Assembly: GCF_004210375.1 (NCBI RefSeq)
Contig: NC_134830.1
Coordinates: 48,923,094 to 48,987,093 of the forward strand
Origin: Tachypleus tridentatus
Taxonomy: Eukaryota > Arthropoda > Merostomata > Xiphosura > Limulidae
Length of the DNA stretch: 64,000 nucleotides
Direction of reading: 5' to 3'
Part shown: in pieces, positions 56,101 through 64,000 of the stretch
Numbering within the stretch: position 1 is the first letter of the stretch
Layout: each line of letters begins with the position of its first letter
Notes under the pieces: generated by a model
The model's database searches: none
The model's input: only the letters and a program-made list of their open reading frames with translations
What the model was told of the DNA's origin: nothing
Position numbers and translations under genes: made by a program

Positions 56101-57893
56101 TAGTGGAGGCGCCAGGATATTTTCGTTGGGGAAGGGGGGGGGGCTGAGTTAAACTGTGGAGGGGCTTCCCAAAATGCCATTAATATGAAGTATAGATGGT
56201 AAATTATAATTATGTAAATACCTAGGTACATTTCAGAAAGGTGTGCTATTTTGAACTGCGTTTTCAATGCAGTTTTCATTGGAAACTCATACTCTGATTA
56301 ATAATTCATTATTACAAATTAGAAATAATCTGTTTATGAAAATATGCGTATATGTAAAAGAGGAAGCTCACCTAAATTCCACCCAAGGTAATACATAATA
56401 ATAAAGAAAATCAAGATTAGCTTAGATTGAACATTTAATATACCATTAAGAGTAGAGCTACAAATCAAAAGAAATATAACATAAAGACATAGTTTACATA
56501 GCAGAAACGAATTATCCCATGTGAAGTTAATACACTCTGAGGAAAAGTAAGGTCACTATCAGGCTAACTATCTTTCATCATGTTGTGTTTATAGTCAATA
56601 TTACTTCAAAACAATGCGCCTGTTCTGGTGATTGGCAGGAATTGTGTCAATAACAGTATCAGTATTGAGTTGTTTTGCCCTCCTGGAGTTTACTGACATG
56701 ACACCAAGGTTGCTGGTGCAGTTGTTACCACTGCTGTTGTGCAAGTATGTCTTGAGAAGCTTCAGACATGAGAAACTTCTCTTACAGGCAACTGAAGTGA
56801 CAGGCAGGGTCACAGCGATGCATACAAGTTTGTGGAGATTCATGAAGGCATCCTTGTATGGCTCCAGCATGGTTGCAAGCTCCAATGGTGTAGATACTTC
56901 CTGCCCCTTGTCTTTCTTCCTGGCAATTAGCCGGTTCAACTGGTGGACCTCCACTGCGAGGTCATCCTCTGCCACACCATAGTTTGCTGCATTCCTAAGA
57001 GTGCTTGCTTGTCCAGAAATGTGGAGTGTTTGTGGTTCAATGCATTTGCGCCCATCAGAACACTGCAGGCATCAGAAGAGAATCTTCTATTCAGCTCGTT
57101 GAGCAACCTGTCTATGATGGCATAGAAGGTGTGTCTCCTGGCATCTGGTGTTGGTTCATCTCTTTGGCCAGTACTAGATCTGATTATGAATTCGTCCAGG
57201 TGTCTGGGGGCAGATCGCTGTCCACCTTGATGCACCGTTTCAGTGTGTATTCCCACCTTCTTACATATATCCTCAGCAGACTCTTCCAAGTCTTTCCATG
57301 CTGCTTCAGTTTTCATTTCTGAGAGACCAGAGATGACAGATTGTACTAGGTCCTCTGCAGAGGGTAGCTGCAGTTCAGGTGACTGGAGGTGGTCTGATAG
57401 CTGTTTTGTCATCAGCAGTAGTTTTTCTTTGGCCACTAGACTGGTTACGAACTGCTTATCTAGGAGGATGCACAGGCCCTTTGATTCAGTGGCTCTGTGG
57501 ACATTGTCCCCCTCCACAAGACGCTTTAGGGTTGTCACAATGGCAGGGAGGTTGTTTTTTTTCACAGCCAGACAAGCAGCATTTTGGCAGGCCCATCTTG
57601 TGTCTGACAGTCTAATCTTTGTCAAAGCTCAAGATAGAATGGCATTACACAGGGAGCGACAATACAGCGCATGAGTTTCAGTGCATTCAATACGTTGCTA
57701 TGGGACGCTTGACACATACTTCCGTCTTAACGAAGACGTTGAGTTCTACAGATCTATGTCTCTTTGATGTTAATTGTCAAGCAACAACGACGATTGTGTT
57801 TTCCATATTTTATGAATATATGTAGGTAACAATGTTGGGGGGCTGAGGGGGCTTGGCTCATTGCCCCCAAGCCCCCACTTGGCGCCGCCACTG
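56101..57893 (-). mobile_element. hAT-family DNA transposon, deleted copy
   Basis: A 1793-bp element. The left terminus TAGTGGAGGCGCCAGG and the reverse complement of the right terminus, CAGTGGCGGCGCCAAG, match at 13 of 16 positions. GTTTGAAG flanks it perfectly at 56093-56100 and 57894-57901; 8-bp duplications are the hallmark of hAT insertions. It holds the 3' part of a transposase on the minus strand. The element is shorter than autonomous hATs (usually 2.5-5 kb) and lacks the N-terminal zinc finger and most of the catalytic region, so it could only move using another copy's enzyme. Confidence 0.92.
56601..57625 (-). pseudogene. hAT transposase C-terminal half, frameshifted
   Basis: The upstream part (57625-56936) carries KIRLSDTRWACQNAACLAV, a block conserved in hAT-derived proteins related to ZMYM1 and P52rIPK, followed by a helical region. 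The downstream part (56975-56601) is in a different frame and carries LPVTSVACKRSFSCLKLLKT, the C-terminal dimerisation motif of hAT transposases. The two overlap by 40 bp, so a frameshift lies at about 56936-56975. The reading frame upstream of 57625 is blocked by a stop after a partly matching stretch (ETHALYCRSLCNAILS). Opposite-strand frames here are shadows. Function lost. Confidence 0.9.
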
Positions 57894-57901
57894 GTTTGAA
57901 G

Positions 57902-58940
57902 CTGTATAGAATAGAAACTTTCAACACATTTTTATTTTTGGTATTGTAAAATGATAAAATATCACGTTCTTAGATATTTTTGAGTAAAAGATTGTTAGAA
58001 TCACAGTTTTTACTCAAAGTTGGTATGCCCTAATGCATTCGACACTGGAAAAGTGCATACTGGTCGTGAGAAGGCGCAACTTTACGGTCCCTTTTGATTA
58101 CTGACCCCAAGCTAGTTGTTTTGGTGATATTTTTTGCTGTTGGTAAAGCCCGTTGATTTCTTGAAGAATTTGTCACTTAAAGTATAATTTGTAAGAAATT
58201 CGTGGGTTTCACAGCAACAAAAACTTTTTATCACTAACGACATGACACATATAAAAGATATAGTATTTATGCATATATTTCGCTCCTAATTGTATGTTTT
58301 TGTTTATGCACGTGACTACATGTCACGTTACTGCGCTACACCGCACGTCTATCAACGCACCAGAAGGAGAAATTCGTGAAACGAACAGAATTAATTTAGC
58401 GGTTCGAAAAAGTTTGCTAAACCCTTGTACCTTAAACTGGAACATTTTCGTTTGATATTGTTGTGACGCTGCTATTCTATTTGTTGATTGTTCCATATTA
58501 TCTGGAGAAAATTATTCAAGGTCAAGTATACATAATAACAACACAAATTAATTTATTTCTTCATTAACGTGTTTTTACATGGCTATGCACTGTGTGACCT
58601 GCTGTAGGCCTGACACTCACGTTGTTAGCACTGTACTAATGGAAGAAATCGACTTACTTGTACAGTGTGTGATGACTGACACAAGCCCAAAAACAAACAC
58701 ACAGACTGATTCATTTTACTACCGAAAAAATAAATCTGTTTTCCTCGTGCCCTGACGTTTCATCGTAAACTTACTTAACTTATTGATGTAACATTAAAAC
58801 AATACATTCTGGCTGTCAATAAACAGTGCATTAAAACACCACAGATAGACTTATGTGATGAGTTCTTGCACTGTCTGAAAACCTTTTATGTTTATTTTGT
58901 TTTGATACCGGTAGAGGGCTGATAAACTTTTGGGATGTTT
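57902..58940. other. Intronic sequence, nothing assigned
   Basis: No repeat or exon recognised. Confidence 0.4.
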
Positions 58941-59351
58941 TTTTCATTTGTTTGGAATTTCGCCCAAAGCTACTTAAGGGCTGCCCACCGCTAGTACAGC
59001 GGTATGTCTCCGGATTTACAACGCTACAATCAGATGTTCGATTTCCCTCGGTGGGCTCAGCAGATAGCCCGATGTGGCTTTGCTAAAAGAAAAAATGCAC
59101 AAATATAATACTCAAGGGCTATCTACGCTAGCCTTTCCTAATTTAGCAGTGTAAGTCTAGAGGGAAGGCAGCTAGTCATCATCCCCCACCGCCAAATCGT
59201 GGGCAACTCTTTTACCAACGAATGATGGGATTGACCGTCACATTATAACGCCCCCACGGCTGAAAGGGCGAGCATGTTTGGTGCGACGGAGATTCGAACC
59301 CGCGACCCTCAGATTACGAGTCGAACGCCTTAATTCACCTGGCCATGTCGG
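58941..59351 (-). mobile_element. SINE-A split by a SINE-B
   Basis: Tail side TTCATTTGTTTGGAATTTCG to 58982; body and head resume at 59109 (CTCAAGGGCTATCTACGCTA, ...GGAGATTCGAACCCGCGACC, TTACGAGTCGAACGCC, GGCCATGTCGGG). Confidence 0.9.
58983..59108 (+). mobile_element. SINE-B nested in SINE-A
   Basis: GCCCACCGCTAGTACAGCGG, GGATTTACAACGCTACAATC, TGTTCGATTTCCCTCGGTGG, GCCCGATGTGGCTTTGCTAA. The host sequence TACTTAAGGGCT / TACTCAAGGGCT is duplicated (58971-58982, 59109-59120). Shows SINE-B was active after this SINE-A. Confidence 0.95.
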
Positions 59352-60204
59352 GATGTAATTCAAGCTTTTTCAATAAACGTGCCTTATAACTTTCGCTACT
59401 CATACTTTGGACGTTATAGCAAATGAATGTTTATAGAGTAAATATTTAAGTTTCAGAGAAGTAAAAAAGGTAATATTCTAAAGAGTCGAAAATGTCCGCT
59501 TTCTTCTGATTTATTTTTATTAATAAACATTAAGTGCTGGATACTTCTGGATGATGCATAGTGTCCAAATCTTCGCCTTTCACAAGCAGGGGATAGTTAA
59601 CCTGTCCTTAACTAAACAAATATTTAGTTTTAAAACAACACATCCAAGTAACTGACATAAAAAAATGTAACAGATTCTTTTTTAAAACGAAACGTTTGTG
59701 GTGTTTTGTTAAAGTAGTGTTGGAACAAGTATTTATTTCTAGTTTGTGTCATTCTTGTTAATTGTCTTCAGTGGGAGCTTGTGTCCGCGGATCTTGATTC
59801 TCCAAGCTCGCGCGACCGTAGCGAGGTAGGTAATGGACTTTGGTACATTCTGTAAAAGAAGAAGATGCCTGTGTCTAATCTAATTCCAGCTGCAATTCGT
59901 GGATTATTAGGTCTATGGGGGGGGGGGTCCTCCCGAGCTCGTGCGCTTGTGGAAGAGATTACAGACTTAGGTCAAGAGAGAGAGGAATCGTGAAGATGGG
60001 CTCATGACACACTGATCAAGTCACTGTTTGCACGTGAATCGCTGATACGTTATTTGAATAAAGTCAGCTGGAACACTTAATCCAAACGTTTCTGTGAGAT
60101 AACTCGTTTTCTTAAATATTTAAAATCAATGAAAATCAGTCACTTGTGGTATAAAACAAATTAATCACACAAAAATAAGTAGCACCCTCATAACAGAGTA
60201 TAAT
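59352..60204. other. Intronic sequence, nothing assigned
   Basis: A G-run (10 G) at about 59919 and a less AT-rich stretch at 59770-59990. No exon recognised. Confidence 0.35.
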
Positions 60205-60500
60205 ATTTTAAGAGCATGACCAGCCATGACTTATTTTAATTGTTTTAAATGTCACAAAGAATATTAAGTGTTGTAACGAATTTCCAGCGCTATGACTAGT
60301 GTTTTAAATAATATAATATATTTTAATTCGAGGCTCGTGTTGAGACTGGTGTTTAAGTGTTATCACTAACAATATAAGTCTTATAACTAGCGTTTTAAGT
60401 GTTATGTTTAGTATTTTACGTGTTAGACTAATGCTTCAAGTGTTATGGCAGATATTTTATATGTAATGTTCCATGTTAGTAAAGATGTAATGTTCAGTGT
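60205..60500. repeat. Degenerate short tandem repeat
   Basis: Phrases of the form TTTTAAGTGTTATGACTAGT recur about eight times (GTTTTAAGTGTTATG, ATTTTACGTGTTAGAC, CTTCAAGTGTTATGG), spaced roughly 30-35 bp, strongly diverged. Confidence 0.6.
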
Positions 60501-60509
60501 TTGAACAGA

Positions 60510-61135
60510 TAGTGATTTATATGTTATCACATTTTATCAGTTTTCACTACACACACGCTATCTAGTCTATATGCTTAGGTAGAAAAACGTCTTCTCGTGG
60601 AATAATATGAACGTTTCAACGGTCTAGTGATCTGTTTAGATATTGCTTAGATATTTCGAAATGGGTTAAATGACAGCTATCGCCTCTATTCAAACTGCAT
60701 TTCTTACTTCTAGGTGTGCTCCATTATTCTTGGTAGCATTAACAAGAAATTTCTGACCTTGAAGTAGAACGTAAAACACTTGTTTAACATCAGAAAATAA
60801 AATGTTTTATTGACCGTGCAGCATGGCCTCGAGATAACGGATGTGTGCCTTTCTAGATCCAAGTATTGTGCCAATTATTTTTCGTAAGAATTAATTCTAT
60901 TAGCTGTAACAGTTCGAAGAAATCACGTGATCCCGAGGCTATTTTAAAATATCGATTAACCTTAGCATTCACTTTGGTGGTTCAGTGAGTAAGGCTATAT
61001 AAATATTGGTGGTTGTACTTTTCGTACTAGTAGCACATGATGCATAACAAATAAAGTTCATAGGCTGAGGTAATCCTAAAGTAGTCGATGGGTAAATAGT
61101 TTTAATTACAAGTATCATTCGTCACGGTAAAAGGT
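60510..61135. other. Intronic sequence, nothing assigned
   Basis: No repeat or exon recognised. Confidence 0.4.
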
Positions 61136-61179
61136 GGCATTTCCTGATACACAATGAAGAAACTTGTGTTTATATTGCT

Positions 61180-61268
61180 ATCACATGACACCACAATGTT
61201 ATAGTGACAGTTTACTTATACTATTATCATATTAAGTTACAATGCTATAGTTGCAATTTGCTTGGTTT
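61180..61268. repeat. Two-copy duplication, about 45 bp
   Basis: CACAATGTTATAGTGACAGT, TTACTTA and TACAATGCTATAGTTGCAAT, TTGCTTG are adjacent diverged copies. Confidence 0.55.
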
Positions 61269-61292
61269 AGTAAGCATATACTAATAAAGTAT

Positions 61293-61490
61293 GACCTTCT
61301 TCGGTCATCACGCCCTCTACATTCCTAAATTCAGTTACACAATCCCCTTCAAACATGTGGTCAGCTATCGATCAATTACCTCTTTCTTTCTCTGTGAACC
61401 TGACGATGACCGCAGAAGGTCGAAACGTTGTGCGCTCCTCTACATAAAACATTTTCTCAACCCAAACCAGCCAGTTTTACATATATATTT
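61293..61490 (+). mobile_element. Fold-back element (arm type B), one arm complete
   Basis: ACCTTCTTCGGTCATC at the left pairs with GATGACCGCAGAAGGT at about 61405-61420. Then GTCGAAACGTTGTGCGCTCC, TCTACATAAAACATTTTCTC, AACCCAAACCAGCCAG matches the right arm of the copy at 1463-1641. The left arm proper is missing, so this is a 5'-truncated copy. Between the paired motifs is a unique 90-bp middle (CCTCTACATTCCTAAATTCA and following). The frame 61291-61503 is a by-product. Confidence 0.75.
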
Positions 61491-62290
61491 CAACTGGAAA
61501 TAATAGTTGTGCAGTCTGTTTCAAGGTCAAGTAACACGTTGTTACGAATATTCGATAAACTCTCAACCAGAATGTATAAAACTCGTGAATGGGAATAACA
61601 TGTTTAGTATTTCAGCATTTTTAAACGTGAATTGTTTATAAATAAACAAAACCATCCCCCATTTATTATTAATCTTAAGCAAATGGATTTTACAAAGAAC
61701 GAACTTAGCCTCAATATATCACCATGTAAGAGATTCGATGTACCAAGTATAAACACATTTCTTGTTGCTGGTTCGATGTCGTGGTTGCGACTTATCCTTC
61801 ACTATTTTCATTGAGAATCTTCTGATCTATTTATAAACTATTCGATGACTGTGTAAAATCTGTGGCAGCTTTAAAACTGTTAACGAAACTAGGTCAGTCT
61901 CGTCGGTGCCCAAGAAATTAAATTAATATATCCATGATTTCTGAACCCGTTTCCGAAACAAAATCTCTCGACAGATTAAGTTTTTATGAATTTGATGTGA
62001 TGTACCTTGTTGAAGTTTATCTCCAGACGTTCCTGAAAAGGTTTCTTTTTGAAGACATAGTTATATTGTAGCCCTAACAATCAACATTAGTTCACTGCAT
62101 ACTGATTTCAAACCCAGAGAACAATATATATATGTTTGTTTTATTTAAGATTTATTTCAACTGTATGTTTTTTTCTTACTTTTGCAAACTCATGGTCGTT
62201 ACTTTAGGTAGTAAAATAATGAATTCATATTGTAAGCTTTGTTATATTACCACATGTTTTAAATGGAAGATTTGTATTTATTTATTTCAG
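61491..62290. other. 3' end of the presumed long intron
   Basis: No repeat. Ends in a T-rich tract and TTTATTTATTTCAG, a good splice acceptor. Confidence 0.45.
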
Positions 62291-62356
62291 CATGCCAGTT
62301 TTACCCCTTAGCAGAAAATCGTCGATTCGAACGCGTCGTTGAAAACATTCCAATAG
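62291..62356 (+). CDS. Candidate second coding exon, cadherin-like N-terminal
   Basis: Lies between a strong acceptor (TTTATTTATTTCAG) and a GC-type donor (AATAG/GCAAGT). In the phase left by the exon at 36638-36752 it reads P then CQFYPLAENRRFERVVENIP and I, open throughout, and ends again in phase 1. The FERVVENIPIG-like string fits the start of a cadherin extracellular repeat, where V.EN.P.G is conserved, directly after a signal peptide. Seen: open frame, splice sites, phase match. Inferred: cadherin-superfamily receptor continuing beyond the window. A different extracellular protein is possible, as only 22 residues are available. Confidence 0.5.
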
Positions 62357-62362
62357 GCAAGT

Positions 62363-63311
62363 GAAAAACATTTTCTTACATAATTAAAAAAAGCTTGAAG
62401 AATTTCACCTTTGAAACAACAAACTGTATTCTGTCTATTAGTTTCACGGTAAAGCAGTTCCTTCACAGTACAGAACAATGTGGCCAAGAGAACTAAATAT
62501 GTTTCACATTGTAAATTGAATATGAAAGGTTATTAGTGTAAAAGTATGTGATGATAGCAACAATATTAATAACACAAACATAACTTTGTCTCTAAACTAC
62601 TTAAAAGAAACATAGAGATACATCAGTGTAGTACAGCTGTACAGATACATTAATGTAGCGTGGCTGTACAGACACATCATTGTTGTTTATGTGCATCTAC
62701 ATCTAACTTGTTGTTACAGGATGTATGAAACTTATAGTTGAAACCATACAATGAACTATTAGGTCACCAGGGGACGCTCTGCTGATTTTAAGTACATGCA
62801 TGTTCAAGACTTACGTCCAGATATCCGTTTCTTGGCTACAGCCCAGTGAATTTGATCTCACATAAGTGATAACTGACGTAAAAACACAGAATATTGTTCA
62901 GTCATATGAATAAAACATTAGGTATATTTGTTACTTGAAATAGGGTGAGGACACTAAAACATAGATACCCTATTTAAATATGAGCTGAACTATTCTATTA
63001 GAGTTTAAAAAGGGCTTCTCCAACTATAATTTATCATTCTTGAAACTAATTCTACTTTTGAATTTAAGAGAAAACTGTTAAGTTTATTTTTAAAATTTCT
63101 TAACATGTAACAATTGTAATAATATTTTCACTATTTTCTTATTAACATAATCGCCTTCGGACAGGGTCTCATTCTTCTACTCCAATAACGTATACTAACT
63201 TCAGACATAATTATTTACTTATTAAAGGAAACGTTTCAATAACTTGCACTGCTGTAAGGTTAATTTATTTTATTTATTCTATAAATGAAACTGCTTCTAG
63301 GACTGAGAACG
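62363..63311. other. Presumed second intron; small repeat at 62610-62690
   Basis: Three copies of a 33-bp-class phrase (ACATCAGTGTAGTACAGCTG, ACATTAATGTAGCGTGGCTG). No further exon is recognised to the hAT element. Confidence 0.45.
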
Positions 63312-63508
63312 TCACATTTACAAGTTTTTTCATTATTTAGATCAAGAAATATGTCGTTTATAAATGTTTTTATTATTTAGATAAAGAAATATGTCGTTTA
63401 TAAATGTTTTTTTATTATTTAGACAAAGAAATATGTCGTTTGCCAGTGTTTTTTTATTATTTAGATCAATAAATATGTCGTTCACAAGTGTTTTTTTATT
63501 ATTTAGAC
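63312..63508. repeat. 40-42-bp minisatellite interrupted by a hAT end
   Basis: AAGAAATATGTCGTTTATAA, ATGTTTTTATTATTTAGA repeats; ATGTCG at 63351, 63391, 63433 and 63475 (40-42 bp). The reverse frame 63342-63596 is repeat-derived. Confidence 0.85.
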
Positions 63509-64000
63509 CAGGGGTCACCAAACTTTTTTCACAGGGGGCCAGATTACTTGGAGAATGAGAAGCGCGGGCCACATGATCATTATGTTCAATATTCATAAGC
63601 TAGAACGAAAGCTCTCTGTAAAAGACTTAACACTAAGTTTAGGACGCCACATTAGCCATGTGGAAGTAGCATGCAATACAAACATATAATAAAAAGCAAA
63701 CAGAAATACAACCAACATTTGTATTTACCAAAAGGTTATCAAAGAAGGTGACATTAGCAAAAACAATTGTCACATCGCACATAGTGAGTACATATCTGAA
63801 TTTTACTAAGCTGCAAAAAAGTTAATGAGATTTATGAAATTGGTGTTTGGCTTTCAAAATATCTTCAATGTTCGGGTTTGAATTGCTACATCCAATCATT
63901 AGAATTGATTTCAAATGTTCATCAGTCAACCTTGATCGATGTACCGACTTCACATACTTCATTTTTGAAAACGCTTGTTGACAGACATAAGTTGTTCCGA
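63509..64000 (-). mobile_element. hAT transposon, right part beyond window
   Basis: The terminus CAGGGGTCACCAAACTTTTT has the CAGGGGTC start common to many hAT inverted repeats, followed by GGGGGCCAGATTACTTGGAG and ~220 bp of non-coding sequence up to a transposase stop codon. Inserted in the 40-42-bp minisatellite. The other end and its duplication are outside the window. Confidence 0.8.
63822..64000 (-). CDS. hAT transposase C-terminal dimerisation region (partial)
   Basis: Minus-strand frame open to the window edge, stop at 63822-63824. It contains CQQAFSKMKYVKSVHRSRLT followed by DEHLKSILMIGCS and ends KAKHQFHKSH. This is the pattern of the C-terminal dimerisation segment in hAT transposases related to the GTF2IRD2/ZBED-type group. 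About 58 residues are visible without a stop or frameshift, so the copy may be younger than the element at 56101. Whether the rest is intact cannot be judged here. Confidence 0.85.
   Translation of the reverse strand, partial: GTTYVCQQAFSKMKYVKSVHRSRLTDEHLKSILMIGCSNSNPNIEDILKAKHQFHKSH

Noticed and set aside
56632..57674. Forward-strand frames across the hAT element
   Set aside because: Shadows of the reverse-strand transposase; the reverse strand carries the conserved motifs.
61291..61503. 70-codon frame
   Set aside because: Lies wholly within a fold-back element; its end translates the palindrome arm.

Overview
This is eukaryotic, AT-rich, gene-poor DNA with no operons, ribosome binding sites or long open frames. 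It consists mainly of tRNA-derived SINEs, short DNA transposons, fold-back elements and many unrelated minisatellites, separated by unique AT-rich sequence. The dominant SINE (about 275 bp, tRNA-like head with a CGT anticodon loop, tail ending in AAACAAAC repeats) and the fold-back family resemble repeats I associate with horseshoe crabs. My best guess is therefore a chelicerate, probably a limulid. That assignment rests on memory and is unchecked. Some sixty short frames are open in the window, and nearly all are chance or repeat-derived.  Layout. 1-9 kb: a short transposase-like tail (about 409-534), then a string of tandem arrays: a 29-bp array with a 203-bp higher-order period, a 58-bp array of about 2.9 kb carrying a nested fold-back element, a 57-bp-type array, a 34-bp array and 40/47-bp arrays. 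9-36 kb: SINE insertions in both orientations, more minisatellites (60, 40, 56, 30, 37, 68 and 56 bp), a pair of satellite blocks in inverted orientation (15.6-16.9 kb) and a MITE with a clean TA duplication (18.6-18.9 kb). 36.3-36.75 kb: a promoter-like, less AT-rich segment and the first coding exon of a secreted or membrane protein (start codon, hydrophobic signal, perfect GTAAGT donor). 36.75-62.29 kb: apparently one intron of about 25.5 kb holding at least a dozen SINEs, two copies of a TA-flanked MITE, a dead non-LTR reverse transcriptase fragment, a hAT element with 8-bp duplications, and fold-back elements. 62.29-62.36 kb: a phase-compatible 66-bp second exon reading like the start of a cadherin domain and followed by a GC-type donor. 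63.5-64 kb: the end of a second hAT transposon, cut by the window edge.  How it fits together. The only candidate host gene runs left to right from about 36.6 kb past the right edge and is interrupted by a large repeat-filled intron. Everything else that codes is transposon debris, mostly antisense to that gene. A recurring theme is insertion of mobile elements inside tandem arrays or inside other SINEs, often with preserved target-site duplications, so relative ages can be read directly. The most unusual system is the fold-back family: long palindromes sharing one left end and one central motif but using different arm sequences, flanked by 10-17 bp duplications, and carrying a hammerhead-ribozyme-like core in at least two copies.
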